From the NCBI GenBank assembly GCA_009746045.1, contig RPFO01001490.1, positions 1 to 64,000 on the forward strand: 64,000 nt of DNA. The letters run 5' to 3'. Below, one piece after another: positions 7,701 to 19,194 of the stretch; the stretch's first letter is position 1; every line of letters starts with the position of its first letter. The notes beneath the pieces are model-generated. The model was not told the origin of the DNA. It searched no databases and worked only from the letters and a program-made list of their open reading frames with translations. This DNA comes from Mesostigma viride (taxonomy: Eukaryota; Streptophyta; Mesostigmatophyceae; Mesostigmatales; Mesostigmataceae). The translations under genes and the position numbers were made by a program.

Positions 7701-10700
7701 GCAAGTCCGCCTGGGAGATGGCTCCACTCGAGAAGAAGCCACCGTTGCCGCCAGCCATTTGCGGCTTTCTCGTGCTGGACGGGAACCACTTTACCACACT
7801 CATCAAATCGGTGAAATTCGAACTGGTCACCGACAATATGACGGTGGACCAAAGATCTGTGTGGTACCAGGCAATGCTGAATGGTTTCATGAAGGCGGAA
7901 AAGCTCAGGGTCGTTGCGCGGGGAGGGAAGGAGCAGGAGGTCACGAAGACCGTGGCCGCGGCGAAGCTGGAGGAGTGGGCAACTGATTGGACGAATTTCG
8001 GGGGGGTGGACGTGCAGATGCTCAAGGGTGAGACCATCCTGCCGACCTGGTGGCAGATCCGTGAACAGAAGGTAAGCCAGGTTGCGACCGCCGGCGTTTC
8101 TATAAGTGGTTTTCTTGTGTTAATTTCAGTATGCCATTAGTTCGGTCAAGATGCGACCGCCGGCGTTTCTATAAGGGGTTTTCATGTTCCACCTTAGCAT
8201 GCCATATTTTGGTCAAGATGCGACCGCCGGCGTTTCTGTCAGTCGTATTCTTGTTCTCAGTTGAGTTGTGCTTATTTGGGAGGACTGTCGATGTGTCTCT
8301 GCGCGTTGTTGCCCTACGGGGATGCAGGTTACCGAACAAGTCGGCAAGATGATCGAAGTTGTCAGGCAGCTCGGGAACGCCATGAACGCCGAGGACACAG
8401 CCCAAGCCAAGGCAACGTGGGGCTCAGCGCTGGGGGATGTGCACCGGGCCTACCAGGCATATGGACCCGTCAAGAGAGGGAAGGGCGTGTCTCTCCCAAC
8501 TCCTCTGTACGGCAAGATCTGGGCGATTGTGAAGCCCTTTTGGCAGAAAGGAGAGCAAGCCAAGGCCGAAGGGGACGGCGCAGGCGACAAGGCAGGAGGG
8601 GCTGAAGAGACGGACAAGTGGGGGCCGGACCAGAAGAACTTCATGCAGCGCTGGCTGTTCTGGTGTGAGGACCCTTTGAAGCCCGCTGTCGACGGCAAGC
8701 CGGCGATCGCACAGGATATCGCGGCTCGGCAAGACTTCCTTGACACGCGCCCTAAAGACAAGGCGCACGAACTGTCCATTTTCACCGCGCATCGGGAACT
8801 TGCGAGTTTCCAGTACTTCGACAGCCTGATCCAAGCGCCGATCATGTCCTGTGAGGCCCCTCCCAGCAACCTGATAAAAATAATGGAAGTCGCCAAGAAT
8901 TTGATAGAGGCGGCAAAGCAATTCGCCCACATCAAGTTCCTGGAGAACCCCGAGCTGATGGCCGCTTGCAAACAACTAAACGGGACTTTCGACCCCGTAT
9001 TGGTGAGGGAGCACGTGTTTGGCGTGAAGCTGAAGGGCACCTTCGCCACGGACCTCGACAAGTTCATCGCCGACTGCCGCCTGACCAGAGACTTTTGGCG
9101 GGTGGTCGTCACGGCCATGAGGGCGATCATTCTCACGCTGAGGGACCTTCCGCCGGCTAAAAGGAAAGTGGTCGACCAGAAGGACTGGAAGTTCCCGAGA
9201 GGGCTGCTCGCTTCCCACCCCCGTCATTTGTATGACGATTTGGGGGTGAAGACCAAACATCTGCTGGGTGTGCCACAGGAGGCGGCGGCGGAGGTCGAGA
9301 AGGAGGTCGAGGAGGCGGCGGAGGAGGGGACTACCAAGGCCAAGAAGGGGTGGAAGGAAAGGTTGGAAGCCTACAGCGATTGGAAGGGGGTGAGGATGGG
9401 ATCCGACTGGATCGCATACAGGACAATGACATGGAAGGAAAACGAAAAAAGAAAGGATCTGGTGGTGACGAAGGTGGTGGACGAGTTGTGCGCGGGGAAT
9501 TACAAAATTCCTCGGTCGCTGGAGGACCAGGCGTTTGCTGTGCTGGACCTGGCAGCTGACAGCAACGAGAAGTGGAGGAACCTGCGCAAGTGGGACGCAG
9601 ACTGCATTCCGGAGGAGAGCAACATTCCCAAACCCTCCTCGCATTTGAGCCCGGTCGTGTGGGATGTGGTTGACAAGATGACCAACGCCCTTTTTAGGGG
9701 ACCCTGCAGAGTTCTGCTGGTGTTCGGGGAGCCCGCCCATATCCGCCGGTGGAAGCGCCTGGTCCGCCTTATCAAATATTGGCTTGTTGAAGATGGGTGG
9801 GAAGGCCTCAAATACTTTTCCGACGACGATTCTTCGTCTGATGAGGATGATGATTCGGAGAAGGGGGAAGAGGGGGAGGCGGATGAGGATGAGAAGGAGG
9901 AGGATGAGGAGGAGGAGGATGAGGAGGAGGAGGAGGACGAGGAGGACGAGGAGGACGAGGAGGACGAGGAGGACGAGGAGGAGGATATTGCTGAGGGGCA
10001 CCCGCCCGGGATGGGTGAGGGGCAGGCGGAGGGGGAGAAAGGGGATGGGGATGGGGAGATGGGAGGAGGGGGAGGGGGGGGAGAGGGACGGGGGAGGAGA
10101 TGGAAGGGGAGGGAAAAAGCGCAGTCGGGGTGATGGAGGCTTGCGTGATGAGACAATGGGGGGGATGAAGACAACAGGGGGGGAGGTAAGCGCCAGCGTG
10201 CTGGTGAAGGAGACTCGAGGCCTGTCGTTGGAAACGCCGGCGGGCGTATCTGTGACGAGGAGGGGGATCGCCAGCGGGAGGGAGGCTCGAGGCCTGTTAC
10301 TGGAAACGCCGGCGGGCGTATCTGTGATGAGGAGGGGGATCGCCAGCAGGAAGGAGGCTCGCGGCCTGTTACTGGAAACGCCGGCGGGCGTATCTGTGAT
10401 GAGGAGGGGGATCGCCAGCAGGAAGGAGGCTCGCAGCCTGTTACTGGAAACGCCGGCGGGCGTATCTGTGATGAGGATGGGGATCGCCAGCAGGAAGCAG
10501 GCTCGCGGCCTGTTACTGGTAGCGCCGGCGGGCGTTCCCGATTTACGGGAGGCGGTCGTGTCCGACAGATGGGAATGAGGCCTCGTCAGGATTCATGGGG
10601 ACCCCCGGTTGAGGGGACCCCCGCCCTCGCCTCGGTTTCTTTGGGTCTGGGTGACGATCCCGTACCGTCGTCAGGAAGGACGGTTGTGATGACTTTGCCC

Positions 10701-11843
10701 CCCCGCTCGACGGGGATGGAGCAATGCCCGAACACGATACTGCTGAATGAGGATGACGATCCGGAGCCGTCGGCTGACACGGATTTTGTTGCGAGCACCC
10801 CACTGCAGAAGAGGGTATTGGAGGCTCGTAACGTGGAGGGTCCGCCGAAAGTCTCAGGTGGAGGGCCGGCGTTTGCCGGATTGATGCGCCCGACTGAGGT
10901 GGTCGATGTTGAGGCGCCGCCAGGGACATCGACCGCACCGTTAACATTTACGGATATCTTCGATCGACCAAGGATGCCCTTCCACGCTCCAACGGTACAT
11001 TCGGCCGGTAAATTTCATTTTCAATAAACGAGTTTTATAAGTACCTTAATATATTTCTACATAAGTTTTTTTGCATCAGTCCATGGCTTCATTGATTTCT
11101 CACACGACCCTTCCGTATTCATGTTAATTGGCATGTGCTTACGTGCAGGGAAAGGCGAAGAAGAAACTCCAGTTCGGTTTCCCCGTGGATCCGCGTCTGG
11201 GACTGTGTCCAGAGAGGCCGGCCGTGTTGTTGGCCAGGCCGCGGTCGGCGAACCAGTTGCACAACCGGGGGCGGGAGGGGACGAGCTCCCACCCAACGCA
11301 CCAGCTCACGCACCAGCCTTACCGTGCGGTCAGCCAGAAAAAACGTACGAAGAGTTGATGGCAGAGGCGGCGGCTGCGCAGGGGCAGAAGGCAAAACGTC
11401 GGGGAGGGGGCAGGCGAGGGGCGGGGCAGGAGACGGAGGGTGCCGACGAACCTGCACAGCCGCAGAAGGGTGGTGGTCAGGGCAGAGATGCGACGGCCGA
11501 AAACCGAATCAGGGACGTTCGGCCGGACGTCCGGATGCGCTTTATGGATGGCGCGAAACTGAGTCGCGGAGGTTGGAGTTCGAAATGGGTAGACGACGTG
11601 TGCATAAACTGGCAGCACAAGTACCCCAAGAAGGAAGATTTTCCGCTCTTTGGCACCCTCCTGGGCAAAGAGAGGGAGAAGGTGGTGTTCAGATGGTTTG
11701 ATGAAGGGCACGACCTCGGTTGGAGTAATGAGTGCGAGCAAAAGTTTCGTTTCCCTCTGAAGTTCGCTAGAGAACATGTTACTCTCCTGAAGGAAGGCGC
11801 CAGCTGGGACAACATTCCTTCATATCGACCTGGCAAGCGATGA
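4756..11843 (+). CDS. Eight-exon gene for a protein of about 1,830 residues, unknown family
   Basis: Exons by splice sites and phase: 4756-5430, 5552-5608, 5736-5816, 5939-6443, 6885-8071, 8328-10185, 10569-11007, 11149-11843. All introns are GT-AG; the first six are phase 0 and the last phase 1, and every junction keeps a coding frame. Exons 4 and 6 each carry one base too many and exon 5 one too few (a run of seven G near 7508-7514), so the frame breaks once in each: near 6330, near 7510 and near 10080. The ATG follows a TTGCAG site. The product has a Pro/Gln/Gly-rich, disordered N terminus, helical charged segments (exons 4-6), a long Asp/Glu run (about 9830-9990), basic Gly/Arg/Lys stretches after it, and a folded-looking C terminus with WSSKWVDD and FRWFDEGHDLGW. 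I recognise no domain. Composition hints at a nuclear or nucleic-acid-associated protein; that is inference. Confidence 0.65.
5817..5938 (+). repeat. Intron 3 of the long gene, one dyad motif
   Basis: 122-base GT-AG intron. GTTACGACGGCCGGCGTTTC lies at 5870-5889, near its middle. Introns 1 (5431-5551), 2 (5609-5735) and 7 (11008-11148) carry no copy. Confidence 0.8.
6444..6884 (+). repeat. Intron 4: three tandem copies of a 150-bp intron unit
   Basis: The unit begins at a GAG|GTAAGT donor, contains ACCTCTGTTGTGAGGGGGGC, then the motif GTTGCGACGGCCGGCGTTTC at 6501, 6651 and 6803, then a pyrimidine-rich end (TTATGCTTTCCTGATTTTTTC). Units begin near 6438, 6588 and 6739. The donor is decayed to GAGCCAAGT in the second copy but intact (GAGGTAAGT) in the third, so a nine-base micro-exon GGGAACGAG before the third copy is possible. 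The duplicated unit includes its own 5' splice site. Confidence 0.85.
8072..8327 (+). repeat. Intron 5: three tandem 68-bp motif units
   Basis: GTAAGC donor, GATGCAG acceptor. The motif GATGCGACCGCCGGCGTTTC (first copy GTTGCGACC...) occurs at 8081, 8150 and 8217, spaced 69 and 67 bases, with repeated CATGCCAT...GGTCAA between copies. Confidence 0.85.
10186..10568 (+). repeat. Intron 6: five tandem 72-bp units with the motif inverted
   Basis: Donor GAG|GTAAGC at 10186, acceptor CGACAG ending 10568. GAAACGCCGGCGGGCGTATC, the reverse complement of the motif form, starts at 10231, 10303, 10375 and 10447; a decayed fifth copy is at 10519. The period is exactly 72 bases, so the intron stays open as 24-residue repeats (ETPAGVSVMRRGIASRKEAR). 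It could therefore be translated if retained. The splice-site phases on both sides fit removal. Confidence 0.75.
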
Positions 11844-14097
11844 TGGGCGAGGACTTTGCACGAAATCGCGTTTTGCACGTAATTGCCCACCGCAACGTGG
11901 AGAAATGCAGATGTACATAGTAGTTGGATCAGTTACCGTGACTTTGGGCAGTTTAGTAGTTGGGGTGACGTGTCCAATGTATATATGGTGGGGCGCGTCC
12001 AAGGGGGTCCACGCTGATTGAGCACTTGCATGTGTTCTTTCAACATATTCGGACATGTATGAAATGAATAAATTGTTTGGACGATTGCAAATTGATTGAT
12101 TGAAGAATGAGATACCATTAATAATTGAAAAATGTAAAACCTCATTGTGAATTTGTACTTCAAACTTTCACATGCATGCCCCAAATTGTGCATTTGTGCA
12201 GGTTTTAATTATGAGAAGTAGCATTTCTCTACAAATATTGAGAAATTTAGGGGCACTTGGGGTTGTTGGCCATGTTCATTCATGATAAAATGGACTTTTT
12301 ATGCTGTAAAATCATATTCCACTAGTCCAAAACGCTGCTTTCATGACGTCAAAAGTACCAGCAATGGCCCTAGGTTGGAGCAGTAGATGTTGGGGACGCC
12401 CGGGGGGGGTCACTATATGGACCGTACCCCATGTGGACCGTACCCGGCATGATGTACCCGACCCGTGGTACCGGCACATGGTACCCGGATTCCGTACCCG
12501 GGTACCGGGTATAATGGCGGGAAAGTAGGTACCTCGACCAAAAATATAACCGATTTTGGAGCGAAAAAGTGGGTGCGGGAATGAAGTGAGGTGGATATGG
12601 CGACCTGACAATCGTGGCCGGCGTTTTCACGTGCGTTTATCATTTCGGGCGCCCAGTAGCAAAAACGAAAGGTTGTTAGTTATGCTTAAAGGCTGTGAAT
12701 ATTTTCTGCGCAAGTTTTTATGTGTAGCGCTGTATCACAGCGGCACAACACAAATGGGTCGCAGATCGCCTGCTCGCGGAGGGTCGATTTTGGCACAAAC
12801 ATGTTAGTGTATTAGCAATGGTGGTGCGAATCAAGCCAGGAAATTTTTGTGGACGATTTTTATTATAGTCTGGAGTTTAGAAACGGAGTATTTGACATGG
12901 GAGCGCCTGGGCCGTGATATTCTTGCCCGATTTCCATTGTCGACCATGTTTTAGGGACGTTCAGGCTGGGCAGCGAGCGCACCTTATAGGTCTTCACTTT
13001 CGGTATTTCTTGGACCTAGAACGCAGCACAAGCGTGGTTTATATCATTTTCGAACCGGTTGGCCAGCTTTGGTGCGCTCAGCTCTCGGAAAGCTGACCTC
13101 GCTGCGGATTTCAGCGACTTTTTTGCAACCATCTGGAATGAGGCGACGTAAGTAGCAGGTAAGTGCCGGGTTGTCCTAGATCATGAGTGTAACTGGCAAC
13201 GCTGTCGTGGTGTTTTGAGTCAGCCAGCTATGCCTAAAAAGAGGGGACGCTCTCTGTGCACATAACTGTCACACATAGTTGGTTTACGTCATACAATTTT
13301 TTACGTCTCTATCTTCGTCGTCCGCTGCAGCTAAAACACACATGCGTAAGAGCAGTTTTACTCATGTGTATGTTATAAACCATGGTCCTATGGCCTGCAG
13401 TCGTTCAGGGTGTTCTCAGACAGTATATACAGTATGGTTTACGTGTTACATGCACCCTGAATTCGCTCACAAAGCGTTGCATGTTAGCACAACGTTGTTT
13501 TGTAACTTGATTTGGCTGCATTCATGTGTTAGTTGCAAAGCAAATGCAATGTTTTTTCATCGCTGGGTGGTGGCCAGCATGTCCGTGATGTCAAAGAAGG
13601 TTTGGCATGTGCTTAGAGAAAGTTTACCGCAAGGGGTGGGCCATGTTCAAGCCGGGCAACCTCAGCAACCATGCAACCCTATATTGCATTACCTGCACCA
13701 TCTGTGACACCGTTAATCACGCGTATATATAGAGGCAGCCACAGCAGGGTATGGCCTTGTTATACTCTGCCCCGCCATCCCAAGGCCTCGTAGGGTCCCC
13801 TAGCGCTTGTAAGATGCTCAAGGGACCGTGTGGATAGCATGGTCATGCGTTGACAATAATTGGTCCTAATGGTCCTAAAACCCACATTTTGGCCAAATTC
13901 GCGCTTTGAGGTCTGGCAGGTGGCAGGGCCCATTCATGCACTAAATGTAATTATTTGACCCCAGGTTTTTGATAGAAACTAAAAAAGTGTGTTATCTGTC
14001 ATGGGCACGAATGCCAGGGTCAAATTTTAATGTTTGCATATATATTTTTTAATTCCACTTGGTCCTAAATTTAGGACTTTTACTGGGAAGATGGACA
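11844..14097. other. Gene-poor spacer with dispersed repeat relics
   Basis: No coding region is supported. 12060-12420, read on the minus strand, is similar but diverged to 57330-57530 and, in part (a stretch around GGGCGTCCCCAACATCTACT), to 49470-49520. 12420-12520 is full of GTACCC/GGTACC words. A degenerate relic of the dyad motif may be present near 12611 (GTGGCCGGCGTTTTC). The rest is unremarkable. Confidence 0.6.
12067..12072 (+). promoter_or_regulatory. AATAAA after the long gene
   Basis: AATAAA 224 bases after the stop of the eight-exon gene; the best-placed polyadenylation signal for it, as the one at 11023-11028 lies in intron 7. Confidence 0.35.
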
Positions 14098-14248
14098 TTA
14101 GCTATCTAGTCTAGAAAATCCTAACTACACTACTCAGCAAAACGCCCCTTCCTCTTGGGGGGGGGTGGCTTGCCCACAGGGGCTGGCGTGTGAGCCTGGA
14201 CAATCTTCTGCCACCGCGTCTTGTTCTGCATGGCAGTCCAAACAACAT
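14098..14248 (-). mobile_element. LINE-A 3' end fragment
   Basis: Nearly identical to 19582-19732 and, on the other strand, to the end of the complete LINE-A ORF2 near 33990-34130. It encodes the last residues of ORF2 (a PPPKRRR-like basic tail) and the start of the 3' UTR. Homology stops abruptly at 14248. Confidence 0.8.
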
Positions 14249-14269
14249 GGCAGCCCTCAACCGTCTTTG

Positions 14270-14295
14270 ACTCGTGACTAAAATGAGTCACGAGT
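14270..14295. other. Perfect 10-bp hairpin
   Basis: ACTCGTGACT and AGTCACGAGT face each other across a six-base loop, directly beside the LINE-A fragment. Nothing shows what it does. Confidence 0.6.
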
Positions 14296-14589
14296 TGCAC
14301 AGTATGCCACAGGTGCCCCCATTCAGCCTAATTATTTTTTCTAGACCATACTAGGAACCAAGCATAACCATATTAGGGCCCACCTGGGGGTATAGTGGGT
14401 GGTCCCAGTGCTAGCCCCCCCTGCTCTATAAATACCCCCCCCCTCAGGGGGGTACGGTGAGTGTGCGCGGTGACACCCTTATAATGGATGATAGACCCCT
14501 TTCCTCCATGAGTTGACCCTGGGGTTGGTTTTGTAGATAGATTTTTTAGTTAGGATGGGATACAAACACTAAAAATTGTAACTCCCCCA

Positions 14590-15141
14590 GGGACCCATCA
14601 GCTGGTGCTAAAAATAACTGGTGACTATTTTGAGTCGCGAGTTTTTGGGGGGCTAAAATAGGCATCCTAGTGCAGTTTTGAACATGGAAACGATAGGTAA
14701 GCATGGAGTATGGGCAAACATGCATGCTAACACTTATTCCAACCTGTGTGCCACCAATATCTGCCATAACCACTGCAGGTCCCTGCCGGATATGATTGGA
14801 GACGACTACGCGCGGGCCGCGAGTACGGGGTTCACAACCTTATCATGCATGATGGAGCACGTATACCTTGGATTTCACCCTAGTATTTCAGGGGGGACTG
14901 CAACTGTACCCAAGCACTACATCCAAACACTTACATGTCTTGTTTCACCCAGGGACCCACAAGATAATGCTAAAAATAGCTGGTGACTATTTTGAGTCAC
15001 CAGTTTGGGGGGGCTAGAATAAACATCCTAGTGCAGTTTTGAACATGGAAATGATAGGTAAGCATGAAACATGCATGATTATGTTTATTCCAGCCTATGT
15101 GGCACAAATATATGCCACAATAAGCGTAAATGCTTGCAGAC
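14590..15141 (+). repeat. Diverged direct duplication with 362-bp period
   Basis: 14590-14780 and 14952-15141 share GGTGACTATTTTGAGTC, CATCCTAGTGCAGTTTTGAA, GATAGGTAAGCATG and a CATAACCACTGCAGG/CACAATAAGCG end. No coding frame is conserved. The surrounding 14249-15536 has no other supported gene. Confidence 0.7.
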
Positions 15142-15536
15142 CCACTCATACTGTGGTCCTTATTTTTACATGCATGATGGACCTTGCACACAAAGTCAAA
15201 ACATCCCAGCACTCCTAGATAAATTAGTGACCAAGGGACCATGCATGCAGTAACACTGAAAATTGCCAACTAGAAATAGGTGGCACTGTGACCATCACGG
15301 AGCAGATTTTCAAACTGCACAAGTTATGCATAAACATGAAAGCTAATAAGACATGACCATGAAACAATAACCCATGCAGGCTAACAACATGAAACCAAAT
15401 AACACATGCACAGGTGGGTCCATGAAACAATAACACACACTTCAAACCATGCCGGCCCATGGTGATACACGGCGCGCATGAGCGCGGGCAGGAAAGGCCA
15501 AATGCCATGCCACTTAGGCAACAAATGCTAGCATTC

Positions 15537-16927
15537 TTAGTCAGCCTCCGTAGGACTATATCCCAGGCGGACATGCTCCGCCCTGAGATGGCGGCGCCGC
15601 GCCACCCCCTCGAGCTTCCGGGTGGTGGCTGCTGCCCCCCTCGTGGTAGTGGCGCCCTTGAAATTCTTGGCGCATTCGCCACGCTGGGAGAGGCGCTGCC
15701 ATACCCGCTGCTTCGTCACGTTGAAGTCCAGCCCCTCCACCTGCCCGGAGTGGAAGAGGCCGAAGCAGTTCCGCTCGCTGTTGCTGCAGAACGCCATGTC
15801 ACAGTGCTCGCACATGACCGAGGTCTTGTGCTTCCTGCCTTGCGCGCAGCACAGTTGGCACAGCACTTGCTCCACCCAGATATTTGCCCATCTCATGCAT
15901 TGTTAAGGGGTGCCACTCACGCTCACCTGGCTTGCCCGCCCCCTTGAGCTCAGCATTATTAGTCGTTGGTCTCCTTGACAATCTTGGCCACGACATCACA
16001 TTGGGACCAGAAAAGGGAGACAAGCCCGAGGGGCCCAAACTTGAGCTGGGCAGGGGAAATGTTTTGATAGCAGGCGGTACCCGTCATCGGCGACAGCACC
16101 GGAGTATCGGGAAAAGGAAACACACCTGGCTTGCCGAAACCAGATCTCCAGACAGTCTCGGCTGGCTCCTCAGTGGCAGGAGTGTCGTTAGGAAAAAACG
16201 AATCATCGAGCTCAGCCTCACCGCTCGGCACCGGACCCTCCGCACCCTTCTGGTAAACAAAGTCGTCATCGGAAGCGTCCGAGACAACGCTCTCGCTGGC
16301 CGCCGCCTTGGTCTGACGGCGCCTTTTCGGGGCGTGGCTGATGGCTGGGTTCTTCTTCGGGTTGCCGACAGCGCGCTTCCCCGGCTCGCGTCGCTTGACC
16401 GGTGTGGGCAGCTCGATATCCTCGGATTTGTCGTCGTCGTCCTCACCGGCGTCAGAATCGCTATCCTGGCCCTGCTCGCTATCATCGTCACTGCTACCTG
16501 CCGTTGGGACCTTCCTGGCTGCGCATTCTTTCACTAGAGCTTCGTACTCATCTGAGCTGCACGAATATATGAAAATCTGCTCACGGGTGAATGGGTACGT
16601 GAGCTTGTCGTCCGGGAAATAGCACCGTGCACCATCTCCGGACCTGTTCACTGTCACTACCTTGCCCGGCAAACGTACCTCGCTGTGTTTTTCCCCATAC
16701 TGCTCTATCGCCCAGTCTAGTCCGAATTTTTCCACAGGCACTGCCATGAAAATGCCCTTCTTTACCTTGAAAGTCCGTATATCTGCCTGCATTTCGTCCG
16801 CCATGTCTACGTCCGCGCTCCCCCCTTTTTTTCGCATCCTTCGTTTTCGTACGTTTTTGTCAATTTTTTTTACCGCCCAAACCTGCATGCACCAGGGTAC
16901 CCTGTTGACTTTGACCAGGGTTTCCAC
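15537..16927 (-). pseudogene. piggyBac-type transposase lacking its catalytic core
   Basis: Start at 16927. The first 320 residues are acidic and disordered with Asp/Ser runs and basic KRRR patches, then read FWSQCDVVAKIVKETND, the typical entry to the piggyBac DDE domain. A one-base break at about 15958 puts the next part (NAELKGAGKPGEREWHPLTM, HEMGKYLGG) out of frame. From there the sequence jumps straight to the C-terminal Cys-rich domain at 15896-15740: C-x2-C, GRKHKTS, C-x2-C, AFC, NCFGLFH. The whole RNase-H-like region with the catalytic Asp residues is missing. This is an internal-deletion derivative: the ends of the gene remain, the enzyme does not. TTAA target duplications were not located. 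Confidence 0.75.
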
Positions 16928-17358
16928 CCTGATACGGTGGTCAAATACGGTCAGACAAGTGTCCTACGGATAGAGTGAATCTAGATCTTTTCGGTGGTCT
17001 AGTTGGTTCCCGCCAAAACCTTCCCGCCAAATCCCTACAGGGCGCACAAACTCATGCCGAATGTGAGGCATGAGAAAAACTCGCAGTCGAAAATCGGCAC
17101 GAGGACGGTTTAGGGGTTAATAACTCCTCTAATTAACTACTCTACTGTTAATTAACAGTGTCCGTGGCGTCGCGCCACGTACTTTATGGCTTGGACTAGT
17201 ACTTTGACCGTAGGTGGTCTGGACTAGCCGTCATACGTCACTGGCACAAGTGACAGTCTTTAACCCTGGGTAGATCCCTGTGATCGGGTAGATACCTGTG
17301 ATCGGTACGGGCGAGGGCCATGTTTGGCCTGACCACGCACGAAGACATTGATCATTTA
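16928..17358. other. Spacer resembling 23440-23600
   Basis: No gene. 17160-17350 shares GCGTACTTTA-like, GAGGGCCATGT.GGCC and TTGATCATTTAT words with 23450-23590, suggesting the remains of one dispersed repeat. It may include the 5' end of the piggyBac-like element. Confidence 0.4.
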
Positions 17359-17690
17359 TTGAATTGAATTGAATTGAATTGTAACATAACTCCGTTGGGA
17401 GTATATGTAGCACATAGCCCTTGAGAGGGGGCATATGGCCTATCATACATCCTAAGCTACTTCCTGCAAGGGTGGGGATGTAAAGGACCCTTGCTCTAGG
17501 TGCACCAGGGCACTTGCATCCCCATGATCTTCAAGCTATGCCCAGCGAAGGGGGAGCCTGTCATGGGGGGGAAGATCAGCAGAGCTATACAAAAAGGCTA
17601 GGGCATGGCGTCTCAGCAGAGAGTTACTCCCTGCATGGGCACAACATAGCTAAATAAAGCTAGGCATCATCTGGAGTGTGGCACATCATA
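17359..17690 (-). mobile_element. SINE copy, GAATT-type tail
   Basis: On the minus strand the element ends with a ATATACTCCCAACGGAGTTA segment, whose CTCC/GGAG pair forms a hairpin, followed by a (AATTC)n tail at 17359-17381. The body holds CACCTAGAGCAAGGGT, CCACCCTTGCAGGAAGTAGC and CATATGCCCC, shared with 27815-27990 and 28272-28834. No ORF. The 3' end resembles the LINE-A 3' end, so LINE-A probably moved it. Confidence 0.7.
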
Positions 17691-17806
17691 GGCACACATG
17701 TACATGATTAAATAAAGCGTGTGGCTTAGCTAGGATAGTGCCTCTAGGAGGCGTACATGTACATGGCCACGGTCTATCTATTCTACACTACTACTGCTGT
17801 ATTCCC

Positions 17807-19194
17807 CTAAGCTGGGGCGTCTGGAGTCGTTGGGGCCGCGGGGGTCGCCTGCCAGGGCTTGTGGCCGACGTAGATGGCCGCCCCCTTCCAGTACACCGGC
17901 TGCCCCGCCTTGGTCTTCCGGAGCTGGAGGTAGGTGGGCCATAGCTCCCGTCGCCGTTGTTGCTGCGCCAGGGTCAAGTCGTCGTCAAGGGTGAAGAGAG
18001 TCTTCTCGAGCCGCTTGCGGCGTCGGAGAAAAGAAATCTTGTCCGCCGGGGTCTTAAAGGTGAGAAGGAGCGGGGGCGGCCCTGCCTTACCCCGCGCGCG
18101 GGGAAGGCGGTGGGCGACCAGGTCGATCTCACCAGTAAGGCCCATGCGACTAAGAATTTCTCTCTCAAACGCACGTGCAAGCTTCTCGGAATTCTCACCT
18201 TCCTCCATGTCGAGGTTCTTGACAATGACGTTAAGGCTGCGCTTGGCAAGCTCGGCCTCCTCGCGGAGGTCAAGCGTCTGCCGCTGGAGCTGGGCTGCGA
18301 CGGCGGAGGTGGTGGAGGTGGTGTGCTGCTTAAGCATGTCCGCCCAGGTCGTGATGGGAGGAGCATCGCCGGCCAGGCCAGCAGAGGTTGGCTTGGCGGC
18401 AATGTCCTTCACCGCCTGGGCGGTGAGGCCCGCGGTGTTCTGCAGGACCTCGATAGCGATGGCATTATCCTTAAGACGTTGGTCAATGTCGCGGAGCTGG
18501 GCGGTGATGGAGTCGGTGGAGGCGGAGGGGGGGGGTGGAGGCGAGGAGGGTGGCGGTGGCGGTGGGGATGGTGGGGAGCTCAGCAGCCAGCGTGCGACCC
18601 ACAGCTGCCACATCTGCAGCTAGGGGCGTCACGTGCTGTGAGATGGTTTCTTGGAGGTGGAGGAGGAAGGTGGATTCGGTCAAGGGGGAGGGGGTCCAGA
18701 GGTCCGTGACAGAGCGGTCAAGGATGGAAAAGAGGGCGGCGAGCTGAAGACGGGGGCGAGACCAGCGGGCCAGGTTCTCAGGTCGGTGAGTAAACCGGCC
18801 GTCAGGTCCAGGGCGGAGGCGGTAATGGCTGTGAAGGCGCTGGCACAGGTCGAGAATGGAGGCGTATGACCCATAAAACACGAGCTCCAGTATCTTGATG
18901 GGTGGCATGTCGAAAAAGCCGGGTCTGGCACCGTCGAAGGTGGAAAATAACCCGTCAACGTCAAAGTCGCGCTCAGACCAGCTTGGTTCGGTTGGGCGGC
19001 TGCGTTTTGGCTCGGGCGAGGCTGAGGGCGAGGCAGGAAGCCCGGGAGGGTGCTGGGCGACAACCAGTGCATGCGCGACTAGGGTCACCACCGCCTTCCG
19101 GCCCTGATGGCGAAGCTGCAGCCGGAGCTGCAGACGTATTTTCATTGCCGAGCGCAGCCGTCAGGCTGCGTTGCGTCGATGGGCGTTTGCTCAT
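17807..19194 (-). pseudogene. LINE ORF1-like protein, copy a
   Basis: ATG at 19194 (MSKRPSTQRSLTAALG), stop near 17807; at least two one-base breaks (near 19060 and in a G/C run near 18530). N terminus Ala/Pro/Ser-rich; a conserved part with FYGSYASILDLCQRLHSHYR; then a coiled-coil-like region; then an RRM-like ORF1 core: NVIVKNL, HRLPRARGKAGPPPLLLTF, FTLDDDLTLAQQQRRRELWP, ending with a basic strand. This is the layout of L1-type ORF1 proteins, which bind their RNA in a ribonucleoprotein. No endonuclease or reverse transcriptase follows it in this orientation within the same element. Paralogues lie at 34268-37321, 37585-38085 and 39408-40340. Confidence 0.7.

Noticed and set aside
8268-8327. 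N-terminal extension of the large acidic ORF
   Set aside because: It lies in intron 5 before the GATGCAG acceptor and reads through the pyrimidine tract.
9500-10174. Serine-rich minus strand ORF
   Set aside because: It is the antisense of the Asp/Glu run in exon 6; its long serine tract is only the complement of GAGGAY codons.
12605-12625. Dyad motif copy in the 12.6 kb spacer
   Set aside because: GTGGCCGGCGTTTTC keeps only half of the pattern, so it was not counted.
13279-13707. 142-residue ORF in the 13 kb spacer
   Set aside because: Composition is random-like, with no conserved motif, no splice context and no duplicate elsewhere.
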